Shown here one piece after another: positions 48,659-56,725 of a DNA stretch of 64,000 nucleotides. Origin of the DNA: Glycomyces tritici. Its GTDB lineage: Bacteria; Actinomycetota; Actinomycetes; Mycobacteriales; Micromonosporaceae. The stretch's first letter is position 1. Each line of letters starts with the position of its first letter. The translations under genes were made by a program, and so were the position numbers. Location: NCBI RefSeq assembly GCF_030403505.1, contig NZ_JAUEMJ010000011.1:124001-188000 (forward strand). The letters are read 5' to 3'. The notes beneath the pieces were generated by a model. It searched no databases and was not told where the DNA came from. It saw nothing but the letters and a program-made list of their open reading frames with translations.

Positions 48659-48889
48659 ATGACGAGCAGGTCCGTATCACGGACACCCCCACTCGCCCAG
48701 GCACGCAACCACGCCGGCCACAACGTCGCCGCGCTCGTCGACGCCCTCAAAGGAAAACCTGGCAGACCAAGCAAAGCACTCACCCTTGACCAGGCCTTGC
48801 TCCTCTACGCCCGCCGGGACCGCCCGTTCCGCGGCTACATCGCGCTCTCAGTGCTCAGGGGCATCCGCACCGAGGAAGCGCGCCGCTCG
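48659..48889 (+). pseudogene. Tyrosine-recombinase (integrase) fragment
   Basis: About 77 codons: NHAGHNVAALVDALKGKPGR, then SKALTLDQALLLYARRDR and GYIALSVLRGIRTEEARRS. This matches the junction of the arm/core-binding and catalytic domains of phage-type integrases, ending just after the first catalytic arginine (TGIRxEE). The rest of the catalytic domain (HxxR, Y) is absent. Confidence 0.7.
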
Positions 48890-49109
48890 AATGGCGGCAT
48901 TTGCATCTCCACCCAGTCGCCTGCAGGCAGGTGCATCCGAGCCCCCTCGCTCCTGGAATGGCATTCAGTCCGCGAGGACGGCGATGGTGGAGTACCGGTC
49001 GATTGGCTGGCACTTTCACCAACCGTCGGTAATCGCGGCGGTTCTCTACGACAATCGATCTCGGCGTCAACGGGCCCGTCGACGCCCGCCTCGAAGAACC
49101 GGAGACACC

Positions 49110-49709
49110 ATGACCTACCAGATCGGCTACCTCGTCGGCAGCCTCGCCACGGGCTCGATCAACCGCACGCTGTCGAAGGCGCTCATCGCTTTGGCACCCG
49201 ACGACCTCGAGTTCACCGAGATCCCCATCGGCGATCTTCCGCTCTACAGCTGGGACTACGACGCCGACTTCCCGCCAGAGGGCAGGCGGTTCAAGGAGGG
49301 CATCGAGTCCTCGGACGGACTGCTGTTCGTCTCCCCGGAGTACAACCGGTCGATCCCCGGGGCGCTGAAGAACGCCATCGACTGGGGCTCGCGTCCGTGG
49401 GGGCAGAACTCCTTCGCCCGCAAACCCACCGGCATCATCGGCGCCTCACCAGGCGGCGTCGGGACGGCGGTGATGCAGTCGTCGATGCGCAGCGTGCTGA
49501 GCTTCCTCGACGCGCCACAGCTCAACGCCCCCGAGGCGTACATCACCTACACGCCAGATGACTTCGGCGAGAACGGGTCGGTGACGAACGAGAGCACCGC
49601 CAAATTCCTGCGCCACTATATGGAGGAGTACTGCGCTTTCGTACAGCGAGTCCTGGCCGCCAACGCCCCCGGGCACATCGGCGACAGCGACCCCGCCTCG
49701 ACCAAATAG
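49110..49709 (+). CDS. NADPH-dependent FMN reductase
   Basis: 199 residues with GGAG 7 nt before the ATG. Flavodoxin-like fold: IGYLVGSLATGSINRTLSKAL, the FMN-site segment LLFVSPEYNRSIPGALKNAIDWGSRP, and GIIGASPGGVGTAVMQSSMRSVL. This family (chromate/azo/quinone reductases, SsuE-like) reduces FMN or quinones with NADPH in the cytoplasm. Its surroundings carry a broken quinone oxidoreductase and LysR remnant, so it may be the survivor of a redox-stress locus. Confidence 0.9.
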   Translation: MTYQIGYLVGSLATGSINRTLSKALIALAPDDLEFTEIPIGDLPLYSWDYDADFPPEGRRFKEGIESSDGLLFVSPEYNRSIPGALKNAIDWGSRPWGQNSFARKPTGIIGASPGGVGTAVMQSSMRSVLSFLDAPQLNAPEAYITYTPDDFGENGSVTNESTAKFLRHYMEEYCAFVQRVLAANAPGHIGDSDPASTK

Positions 49710-49776
49710 GCCTGTCGGGTCCCTACAGTGCGGTTTCAGCGGCGCACGCCGCGGCGTACGCGGCCTCGAACTGCGC

Positions 49777-50004
49777 CTACCCGCCGGGGTCGAAATCGAG
49801 GATCGTCTCGCGTCCCCGCAGCAGCTCCCAGCCCTCGTCCATGAGCTGGCCAATGTGCGGGTAGACCGAGAGGTACAGGTTCTCGACCAGGGCGGTGCAC
49901 GGTACCGGTTCCGGCAGCGGGACGTCAGTGAAGACGACGCCGTCGGTCGAAGGGAATTCGTTCGGCCGGTTGACGAGGTGCATGGAGGCCATGCGATCGG
50001 TCAT
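49777..50004 (-). pseudogene. N-terminal fragment of an MDR-family NADP oxidoreductase
   Basis: 75 codons begin with HLVNRPNEFPSTDGVVF then VPLPEPVPCTALVENLYLSVYPH, the typical N-terminus of CurA/alkenal-type zinc-less quinone oxidoreductases (NRPxGxPxxDxFxxxExPLPEPxxGEVLVxNLYLSxDPYMR). The conserved DPYMR is already altered to YPHIG, and translation stops before the cofactor domain. It is divergent from a LysR remnant. Confidence 0.65.
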
Positions 50005-50144
50005 GGCGCATGTCTACCTGCGGTTCGGGTCGGCATACAGCGGTCTGCGCGGAAGAATCTGCCGCTTGCATGAACGGCGCTCATGGAAGTGGCGGCGGAG
50101 CGCCGCGGATGCCCGGACGGCGAATGCGTGGCTAGATTCGCTCG

Positions 50145-50210
50145 GTGAGCGACCTTTCCCCGAGCGAGTTGCGCGTCCTCGTGGCCGTGACCGAAGAGCA
50201 GAGCTTCACC
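50145..50210 (+). pseudogene. N-terminal stub of a LysR-family regulator
   Basis: Twenty-two codons read DLSPSELRVLVAVTEEQSFT, the start of LysR helix-turn-helix domains (LRVFVAVAEEGSFT), then diverge. It lies 141 bp from the divergent MDR oxidoreductase stub: a regulator/enzyme pair truncated on both sides. A promoter for the TetR gene lies further right. Confidence 0.55.
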
Positions 50211-50284
50211 CGGGAGGACGCACCAGTGTGCCGGGCGGTCTGTTCGAGTACCAGGGTGTTGCGGCCCCACAAGCAACGCTCGGT

Positions 50285-50299
50285 GCGCACGGTGTGCGC
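50285..50299. promoter_or_regulatory. TetR operator copy 1
   Basis: GCGCAC-GGT-GTGCGC, 31 bp upstream of the TetR ATG. The same arms recur at 51161-51175. Confidence 0.75.
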
Positions 50300-50329
50300 T
50301 ATCCTCGCCGGGAGCTGGAGGAGGTTGCC

Positions 50330-51034
50330 ATGACCGAACCGTCGATTCCGTCCGTGTGGGCGCGTGAGCTCGCCGCGAAGCCCGCCGGGCTCAGCCGCGA
50401 TCGGATTGTGGCCGCCGCGCTGGAGCTGCTGGATGCGGAGGGCTTGGCGGCGTTGAGCATGCGCTCGCTCGGGAAGCGGCTCGACGCGGGCGCGACCTCG
50501 ATGTACCGGCACGTCGCCAACAAGGACGAGCTCATCGAACTGGTCGTGGACGAGGTGTACGGCGAGGTGGCGGTGCCCGAGCCGGCCGGACGGGACGGCT
50601 GGCGCGGCGGGGTCGCCGCTGCGGCGCGGAGCCTGCGTGCGATGGCGCTGCGCCACCAGTGGGTGACCGGCGTCCTCGGGCAGGTGGGACTGGCCTACTT
50701 GGGGCCCAATCTCTCTCGGGTCTCGCAGCGGATGCTCGACGTGCTCGGCGCAGGCGGGTTCGACCCGCTGGAGGCCGATCAGGCGATGAGCGCGGTCACC
50801 TCCTTTGTGGTCGGCACTGTGACCAGTGAGGCCGCGTGGCTGAGCCTGGTCCACCGCAGCGGCAAGTCCGAGGCGGAACTCGTCGCAGGCCTGCAGGAGG
50901 TGCAGGACCACCTGAACGAGACGGCTGCCGCCGAGGCGTACGACGACCCGGCCGTGTACCGCGAGGACGCCTTCGCGTTCGGGCTCGATCTCATCTTGGA
51001 CGGGCTTCAAGCCCGGCTCGACCGCAAGCCCTGA
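50330..51034 (+). CDS. TetR-family repressor
   Basis: 234 residues from the ATG at 50330 (GGAGGAGG 5 nt upstream). HTH: RDRIVAAALELLDAEGLAALSMRSLGKRLDAGATSMYRHVANKDELIELVVDEVYGEV; C-terminal TetR_C_1-like domain. The same interrupted palindrome occurs before this gene and before the next, so the protein probably represses itself and the alpha/beta hydrolase downstream. A separate terminator between them indicates separate transcripts from two copies of the operator. Effector unknown; possibly a substrate or product of the hydrolase. Confidence 0.9.
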   Translation: MTEPSIPSVWARELAAKPAGLSRDRIVAAALELLDAEGLAALSMRSLGKRLDAGATSMYRHVANKDELIELVVDEVYGEVAVPEPAGRDGWRGGVAAAARSLRAMALRHQWVTGVLGQVGLAYLGPNLSRVSQRMLDVLGAGGFDPLEADQAMSAVTSFVVGTVTSEAAWLSLVHRSGKSEAELVAGLQEVQDHLNETAAAEAYDDPAVYREDAFAFGLDLILDGLQARLDRKP

Positions 51035-51049
51035 CCTCGACCACCAGGA

Positions 51050-51077
51050 CGGGCGGCGCTTTCGCGCCGCCCGTTTT
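51050..51077 (+). terminator. Intrinsic terminator of the TetR gene
   Basis: CGGGCGGCGC-TTTC-GCGCCGCCCG followed by TTTT. Confidence 0.85.
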
Positions 51078-51160
51078 CGGTGCGCCCCAAGCAGTTCGAT
51101 GCGAAAACGCGGGCCCCTCTTGCGCGGCGCCCGCTAGGATGCGTACAGTGTGCTCATCAA

Positions 51161-51175
51161 GCGCACACTGTGCGC
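51161..51175. promoter_or_regulatory. TetR operator copy 2
   Basis: GCGCAC-ACT-GTGCGC, 15 bp before the hydrolase ATG; a degenerate third copy (GCGTAC-AGT-GTGCTC) immediately precedes it at 51151-51165 or so. Same arms as copy 1. Confidence 0.75.
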
Positions 51176-51190
51176 AGAACCGAGGGAGAC

Positions 51191-52381
51191 ATGATGAACG
51201 ACGTTGCAACCGAACCGCGCCGATCGCTCGGCCGCCGCCTGATCGGCGGCCTCGGGCGTGGACTCGCTTGGGCCATCGCAGTCTTGACCGTACTGATCGG
51301 ACTCGCGTTCTTCAGCGGCCCGATCCCGCTCGGCCCCGCCGAGGACACGGTCAGCGTGGTCGCGATGCTCGTGCCTTGGCTGACCGGCACGCTGGTCGTG
51401 TTCGGCCTCATCGGCATCGCCACGCTCGTCTACGCGTGGCGGGCTCGGCGCCGGGCTCTCGCGACCGCCGGAATTCTCGCGGGTCTCGCCGCCTCGCTCA
51501 TGTGCGCCGTCCCATGGGCCGCCGCAAGCCGCGACGCCGACGTGTCCTGGGGCGAGTACTTCGCCGCCGCACCGGAAGCCACGCCGGACGCGACCGAGAC
51601 CTACGCGACAGTGGACGGCCAGGACCTCCGAGTCGACGTCTACGAGCCCGCCGACGCCTCCGGCCCGGTGCCCGCGATCGTCTACGTCCACGGCGGCGGC
51701 TGGTCCGGCGGCTCGCGATCCGAAAGCGCCCCATGGCAGCAGTGGCTGGCCGATCAAGGCTATGCGGTCTTCTCGATCGACTACCGGCTCGCTCCTCCGC
51801 CGCGCTGGCAGGACGCGGTGGGCGACGTCAAGTGCGCACTCGGATGGGTGCGCGCCAACGCGACGGCGTACGGCGCCGATCCCGCCGCGGTCTCGCTCGT
51901 CGGCGACTCCGCGGGCGGGCACCTCTCGATGATGGCCGCCTACACCGTCGGCGACCCGGAGTTCACGCCCTCATGCGCCGTCGAGGAAGCGCCGGTGACC
52001 TCGGTGTCCGCCTGGTTCGCCCCCACCGACCTCACCACGCTCGCCGCCGAGTCGGACATGCCCGCCAGCGCCGAGGGCTACCTCACCCCGTTCCTCGGCG
52101 CGAGCCTGGACGAGGAAACCGGCCGTTACGAGACGACCTCGCCGCTGACCCATGTGGACGCCGAGGCGCCCCCGACGATGATCGTGCAGGGCGAGGCGGA
52201 TCGGCTCGTGTCCCTCGGCCAGGGCGCGGCGCTCGCGGAAGCGCTCAGGGCGGTGGGTGTCCCGGTCACGGAGCTGGACCTGGCATGGTCGCATCACGGC
52301 TTCACGGGACAGTGGGGCTCATGGGGTTCGCAGGCGTTGCGACCAGCCGCGCTGGAATTCCTCGGTGAGTACTCGGCGTAG
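51191..52381 (+). CDS. Membrane-anchored alpha/beta hydrolase (esterase/lipase)
   Basis: 396 residues, GGGAG 4 nt before the ATG. Three N-terminal hydrophobic helices (~17-115) anchor it. The extracytoplasmic catalytic domain is of the hormone-sensitive-lipase type: oxyanion motif YVHGGGWSGGS, nucleophile GDSAGGHLS, acidic residue in GEADRLV, and histidine in SHHGF. It hydrolyses esters outside the membrane; which ones is unknown. Two to three copies of the TetR operator lie just upstream, so it is almost certainly under the adjacent TetR. Confidence 0.88.
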   Translation: MMNDVATEPRRSLGRRLIGGLGRGLAWAIAVLTVLIGLAFFSGPIPLGPAEDTVSVVAMLVPWLTGTLVVFGLIGIATLVYAWRARRRALATAGILAGLAASLMCAVPWAAASRDADVSWGEYFAAAPEATPDATETYATVDGQDLRVDVYEPADASGPVPAIVYVHGGGWSGGSRSESAPWQQWLADQGYAVFSIDYRLAPPPRWQDAVGDVKCALGWVRANATAYGADPAAVSLVGDSAGGHLSMMAAYTVGDPEFTPSCAVEEAPVTSVSAWFAPTDLTTLAAESDMPASAEGYLTPFLGASLDEETGRYETTSPLTHVDAEAPPTMIVQGEADRLVSLGQGAALAEALRAVGVPVTELDLAWSHHGFTGQWGSWGSQALRPAALEFLGEYSA

Positions 52382-53264
52382 CGTTCGGAGGCGCCACCGC
52401 AAAGCCACGACTGCTCTTCGCGAGTCCCGACATGCGAGGTCGAAGGCAGGGTCGCGACTGGCGTCATTGCGGCGAGGGGCCGGACCGAAGCGGTGGTCCA
52501 GCGGTCCCGCAGATGTTCACCCTCCTCGCCGCCATCACCACCGTGGCAACCCCTCATTGTTCTGGCGACCGCGACCGCGGCCGAGTTCGAGAGAGCGGAC
52601 CACTCATCAGCTGGGTACGGATCCAGCTCACCGGTTGCCGTCTTCGCAGATGAGCGATGGCGATCAGCGCGCGGCACCTCGAGGCCGACCCCCACGTTCT
52701 CGGCGGGGATCTTCAGGTCCACCTCGCGCGCGAGGAGTTCGTCCACCGTTCCCGACGCCGGGACGGCGAACACCTCCTTCTGCGCTTCGGCCCGGTCCCA
52801 TTTAACGCTGGGTATGCCAACAAACTTCCGTCGAGCCGTTGACTACACGGCGTTCGGTCGAGGCTTCCACGATCCATCGCTCTTCTTCGACGCCGCGATC
52901 GTGTGCGTAGCTCGACTTCGAGAGTCCTTGCCACAGTGAGGAACTGGCCATGCGCCGGTGTCCCCAGAACCCGAGGAGGCCAAGCTCTGCAGACACCACT
53001 CCCCTTGGGAGGTTCGATACCGTGGCCAGCACTCCAGATACGACTGTGCGAGCGCCGGGAGGGTGCAACCGGAGCACACGAAACCCAAGGGTCACAGTAG
53101 ACCGGAGCTCCCCCGCGCAGGGGACATCGCTTCCTCGCGCGAGGGAGCCCGCGGGAATGTCCCGAGCTAGAGTTGGTGCACCACCTTTTAAGAGGACGGA
53201 CCTCATTGGATCTGCCAAGCGGTGGAAGCCTACGAGGATTCGTGCTCACCCCAGGAGGACATCA
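52382..53264. other. ~880-bp gene-poor region
   Basis: One minus-strand frame (52773 down to ~52530) has a locally protein-like start (VFAVPASGTVDELLAREVDL), but it runs into low-complexity sequence and matches nothing I know. No RNA, repeat or operator was recognised. Confidence 0.35.
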
Positions 53265-53660
53265 GTGAAACGCTTCACCAGCAGACTCGCAGGAGTCACA
53301 GGGACCGCGATGATGGTCATTGCCATGCTCGGCTTCTCCGCCGTGCAAGCCAACGCGCAAGATGCCGGGGCAGCTGGCGATATCAGCATCCAGAGCAGCT
53401 GCGAGCACTTTTGGCACTTCGCCGACGGCCGCACCGGCTCCACCACTGCCACCGACGTGAACATCCGCTCCGGCCCTCACAACACCAGCCCTTCCTGCAC
53501 GATCCTCGGCCAGGCCCAACCGTCTCACTCGCTTCGATTCGACTGCTATACCGGCGGCACCGGCGGCACCTGGACGCACGTCTTCAACTACACCACAGGT
53601 GTCAGCGGCTGGATCAAGGACGAGTTCCTCACGGGCTACGGCGCTTTGAAATCCTGCTAG
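53265..53660 (+). CDS. Secreted SH3-domain protein
   Basis: 131 residues from the GTG at 53265 (AGGAGG 7 nt upstream). Signal peptide 1-~32 (KRFTSRLAGVTGTAMMVIAMLGFSAVQANA). The mature part is a bacterial SH3b domain: DVNIRSGPHNTSPSCTILGQ, LRFDCYTGGTGGTWTHV and GVSGWIKDEFLTG, with four cysteines. Such domains bind cell-wall peptides. No catalytic domain is attached, so it may be a wall-binding or immunity-type factor. Preceded by a long gene-poor stretch, followed by a terminator. Confidence 0.82.
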   Translation: MKRFTSRLAGVTGTAMMVIAMLGFSAVQANAQDAGAAGDISIQSSCEHFWHFADGRTGSTTATDVNIRSGPHNTSPSCTILGQAQPSHSLRFDCYTGGTGGTWTHVFNYTTGVSGWIKDEFLTGYGALKSC

Positions 53661-53683
53661 GCGGCAGCGTCATCCGCCTATTC

Positions 53684-53707
53684 GCCCGGGCTTCTCCAAG
53701 CCCGGGC
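53684..53707 (+). terminator. Terminator of the SH3 gene
   Basis: GCCCGGGCTT-CTCC-AAGCCCGGGC: perfect 10-bp stem, 4-nt loop, 23 bp after the stop. Confidence 0.75.
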
Positions 53708-54236
53708 ACCGCTCGTCCAGAGGCGGAAAGTGCGGGCCTTACTTACCGGCCGCCCCTCGGTCGGGCCGAATTCGATGCTCCCCAAGAGGCTCAGGGCACG
53801 GACCCTGCGCTCGCTGCGAGTCCTATCGGCAGATTCCTCGAAGACGAGCACTGGAGCGTTCGGGCCCGTCCGGGCCCTAGCTGGTGTCGTGAATGCGTGA
53901 CGTGCCGCTCAGCAACGACGATGCTCGCGAATAGTCACCAGTTCGTGAACCGTCGCGGCTGGACGCGCATGAGGTCACCGCGGTCGACGCGGACTTTATC
54001 CGCGGGCTGGCCGGATCGGACATCGGCGACGACTTCATGCTGGAGCTGCTGTCAGGCAAGGTCCTGAACGGCGCTGAGCTGCGCCGCTGGTTCGGATCTT
54101 CAATCGGATGAGTGAGGGCCCTGCCGTCGGAGTACCTCCACGTGCGTGGAGTTCGGTTCTGAGGCGGGTTCCGAGGAGTAGTTTCCGAGCCGACAGCGGC
54201 CCCGGACTCCGCTGGTACCAAGGAAGGACAAAGGAC

Positions 54237-54464
54237 ATGGCAACTGCATGGAATGACCTGGACGCGATCAAGGAGACGTTCGCGCAGCTGGCGGCTCCGC
54301 GCCGCCTGGCGATGGCCGCTGAACTTCTTGAGTGGACCGTGGGGAACTTCTGAACTCCGTTCAGCGACCTGGCCGTCAGTGACATCGTTTCGCGTTCAGC
54401 TGCCGCGGTCCGTGACGCGGTCGGCCGCGGCGCGCTGTGCTTCGACGACCTCAACGCTTTGTAG
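54237..54464 (+). pseudogene. Small protein gene with an in-frame TGA
   Basis: A strong AAGGAAGGA site precedes an ATG that reads 38 protein-like codons (WNDLDAIKETFAQLAAPRRL), a TGA at 54351-54353, then a further 36 codons in the same frame (SDLAVSDIVSRSAAAVRDAV) to TAG. Both halves look coding. A point mutation to a stop is likeliest; the family is not recognised. The stretch 53708-54236 before it holds only unrecognised debris. Confidence 0.4.
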
Positions 54465-54495
54465 GCAGCGCCAGAGCATGAACATCGGCGTCGTT

Positions 54496-54802
54496 ATAGA
54501 GGAGCACCTGCTGGTCCTGGTCGATCTGGGGTATGAGAAGTTCCGGGCGTTCCCCGCTGTGGTCATGGGGCACAAGAAGCGGCGGCAAGCTGACCGAGGA
54601 CCAGAAGTCATGGACCTGGCTCATCGGCGCCAAGAGGGCCCTGGCCGAGAAAGCCAACGCCGACCTGAAGACGCGTTTCCGCTGCCTGCAGAAAGTCTCG
54701 CTCAACCCCTGGAGGATCGGGACCATCGCCCGCGCGTGCCTGGCGTTCTTCCGCATCGAGCACCCCCGCCGCCTCATCCTCATCAGAGTGCCGCGTGAGT
54801 AG
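54496..54802 (+). pseudogene. IS5-like transposase C-terminal fragment, frameshifted
   Basis: Frame 1 reads VLVDLGYEKFRAFPAVVMGH, then about 54590 it shifts into KLTEDQKSWTWLIGAKRALA and LKTRFRCLQKVSLNPWRIGT, ending HPRRLILIRVPRE. The GY..., K, and final RAxAExxxxxLK element correspond to the last DDE segment of IS5-type transposases. A second, shorter copy of its end is at 55476. Confidence 0.6.
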
Positions 54803-54819
54803 CCCGAAGAAGCTCAGTG
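54673..54819 (+). repeat. Transposase-end direct repeat, copy 1
   Basis: About 147 bp from GCGTTTCCGCTGCCTGCAGA to CTCAGTG, repeated with some substitutions at 55476-55623 in the same orientation, about 800 bp apart. The stop codon of the lamin-tail gene lies inside this copy. Confidence 0.7.
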
Positions 54820-55302
54820 GAAGGTTACGTAGCCGTTGCCGTCGGCGTCATTGCGCGCCGGGTTGTAGGAGTGGGAATCCGCCCCCGCGCCCGACGGCTT
54901 GTACAGATAGATAGAGTCGCCGGTGTTGTTCCAGATGAAGTTGCAGTTGTCCCGGTAGACGACGTTGTTCCCGTCCGAATCGTTGCCGTTGCCGCCGCGA
55001 AGCCGAACGTAGTCACCGGGCTGGAGGTAGTGGTCGGCGGTGAACTTGAAGCTGTTGCCGACAGCGTCCTTGACCAGGTAGCCACGGAGATTGATCGTCG
55101 CAGTCGTGGAGTAGTTCTTGATGGTCAGGTACTCCTCGGAGGTGTTCCCTCCCACGCAGCGGTTGTCATCGCGGCCGGGCGCGTTGTACTGGATTCCGCG
55201 GATCTTGAGGGCCGACTGGTACTCGGCAGCGGAGGCCGGGGTCGCGGTGGCAGCGAGGGCGGCGACGACCAGGCCGACGGCTATAAGCGTCTTCTTAAGC
55301 AC
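54814..55302 (-). CDS. Secreted lamin-tail-domain protein
   Basis: 162 residues from a GTG at 55302. Signal peptide 1-~26 (KKTLIAVGLVVAALAATATPASA). The mature part is one LTD beta-sandwich: YLTIKNYSTTATINLRGYLV, LQPGDYVRLRGG, DNCNFIWNNTGDSIYLYKPSG. Bacterial LTDs occur on exported nucleases and adhesins; here the domain stands alone. It is bracketed by two copies of a transposase 3' end in direct orientation, and its stop codon falls within one, suggesting transfer with the IS. Function unknown. Confidence 0.8.
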   Translation of the reverse strand: MLKKTLIAVGLVVAALAATATPASAAEYQSALKIRGIQYNAPGRDDNRCVGGNTSEEYLTIKNYSTTATINLRGYLVKDAVGNSFKFTADHYLQPGDYVRLRGGNGNDSDGNNVVYRDNCNFIWNNTGDSIYLYKPSGAGADSHSYNPARNDADGNGYVTFH

Positions 55303-55475
55303 TAGAATGTCCTGATTGTTGCGAAGTCAAGGGATGGCTCGAATCGCACGTCGTGGGGATGTTCGAGCGACTGAAAACAAATGATAGCACTCATCGGAAT
55401 TACAGTAGGGGAGCTCGCCTGCACCCCGTTTCCGCCTGTAGCGCCTCCATTCCCGCAGGTTGCCTATCGTAAGAT

Positions 55476-55623
55476 GCGTTTCCGCTGCCTGCAGAAGGTC
55501 TCACTCGATCCCTGGAAGATCGGGATCTTCGCCCGCGCCTGCCTGGCCATCCAACGCATCGAGCGACCCCGACGACTCATCCTCACTCAGCACACATGAT
55601 GCGTTGCCCGAAAAGGCTCAGTG
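55476..55623 (+). repeat. Transposase-end direct repeat, copy 2 (IS5-like fragment)
   Basis: Encodes FRCLQKVSLDPWKIGIFARA, parallel to FRCLQKVSLNPWRIGTIARA of copy 1, and ends in the same GCCCGAA..GCTCAGTG. The GNAT gene's stop lies inside it. Confidence 0.7.
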
Positions 55624-56339
55624 CCACCATGGCCTCTGATCCGACCGGCCTCTCCCGCGCCCTCGGACCCGAGTCCGAACCAAGTCCGGCAGTCGCCGTC
55701 GAACCCGGTCACTGTGACCGGGGGACGCAACCGGGAACGCCAGTCGGCTGCTTCCATGCGGAACCTGCGGGAGGTCCGAGCGACACCGCCGTAGACCGCT
55801 TCGACGTCGATACCGTCGTCGCGGTAGCCGAGCCGTTCAGACACCCCGACCGACTTGCCGTTCGTTCTGAACGATCTGGAGCGGCAACTCCGGGCCTGCA
55901 GCCAGTCGAACGCGAACCCGAGAACGCCGGCGCGCGCTTCGGTGCCGTACCCGTTGCCCTGTTGTGCGAGGGTCAGCCACGAGATCGTGACGGCTTCGCG
56001 CGTCACCGGGAAGTGTTTGGAGTACAGGGTTTGGACACCAATGGGTTTCCCGTCGAGCCACACACCGAGTTCCAGGTGCCAGTTGTCGGCAGTCCACCGG
56101 GCGACTTCCCCAAGCTGGACCTGGACAACTCTTCTCGCGCGATCTTCAGGCGGTGCGCTCGACCATGACGACCGGGCCGACCCGATCGGGTTCTCGAACG
56201 GCTCCTCCCCCACTGCATGGATGGGTTCGCGCGCGCAGTCGGCGAGCAGCGGCAGCTCATCAGGGTGGGGAAGTCGCAGCGCGAGCCGAGCGGTGTTGAT
56301 CCGGAGCCGGTAGAGCGGTATGACGTCACTGATGGGCAT
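55587..56339 (-). CDS. GNAT-family acetyltransferase
   Basis: About 250 residues from the ATG at 56339. GNAT elements: LALRLPHPDELPLLADCA, DNWHLELGVWLDGKPIGVQTLY, the acetyl-CoA loop LTLAQQGNGYGTEARAGVLGFAF, and SVGVSERLGYRDDGIDV. The family end (VTGFDGDCRTWFGL) is followed by ~25 extra residues that run into the transposase repeat before a stop, so the original stop has been replaced. The start lacks a strong ribosome site. Possible substrates: ribosomal N-termini, amino sugars or drugs; not determined. May still be functional. Confidence 0.75.
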   Translation of the reverse strand: MPISDVIPLYRLRINTARLALRLPHPDELPLLADCAREPIHAVGEEPFENPIGSARSSWSSAPPEDRARRVVQVQLGEVARWTADNWHLELGVWLDGKPIGVQTLYSKHFPVTREAVTISWLTLAQQGNGYGTEARAGVLGFAFDWLQARSCRSRSFRTNGKSVGVSERLGYRDDGIDVEAVYGGVARTSRRFRMEAADWRSRLRPPVTVTGFDGDCRTWFGLGSEGAGEAGRIRGHGGTEPFRATHHVC

Positions 56340-56591
56340 TCGCCCAGTGTCGAATGTACGGCGAGCCGCCGGCAACTGGTTATCCAGCGGGACAATCGAA
56401 TCGGTGCCCCAAATGACTCCTGAAGGCGGCGTTCAACTCTTTGAGAGCTTCAAACTTGGTGGTTGCACCGGGCTGACACTATGTCTCGCACCCGATATAT
56501 TCTCACAATATTGCAAGGAACTCCGCTCTCAGTGCTGCGGCTCTACAAAGGCGTCGCGCGGGGCCGCAGGCCTGCCCGAAGGACACGAAAA

Positions 56592-56611
56592 AGGCCCTGC
56601 TACCAGGGCCT
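56592..56611 (-). terminator. Intrinsic terminator after the tRNA fragment
   Basis: AGGCCCTG-(4 nt)-CAGGGCCT hairpin with TTTTT following on the minus strand, 9 bp past the tRNA 3' end. A typical tRNA terminator. Confidence 0.75.
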
Positions 56612-56619
56612 CTAATCTG

Positions 56620-56671
56620 TGTGCGAGGGGGACTTGAACCCCACATCCAAATAGGAGACTAGCACCTCAAG
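56620..56671 (-). tRNA. 3' half of tRNA-Leu(GAG), truncated
   Basis: Read on the minus strand: anticodon loop TTGAGGT (anticodon GAG), 3' anticodon strand GCTAG, a long type II variable arm, T arm with TTCAAGT, and an acceptor 3' strand TCGCAC. No D arm, 5' acceptor strand or 5' anticodon stem precedes it. CCA is not encoded. It cannot be a working tRNA. Its own terminator remains. Confidence 0.65.
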
Positions 56672-56725
56672 AAAGAAACCGTATGCGATGACTTTGAGAG
56701 CACGAGTTCCTGATCATGCCAATAG

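Noticed and set aside
52530..52773. Minus-strand small protein beginning VFAVPASGTVDELL
   Set aside because: Only the first ~60 residues are protein-like, there is no convincing start, and no family is recognised.
56620..56671. Functional tRNA-Leu
   Set aside because: The 5' half, including D arm and one strand of each of the acceptor and anticodon stems, is missing.
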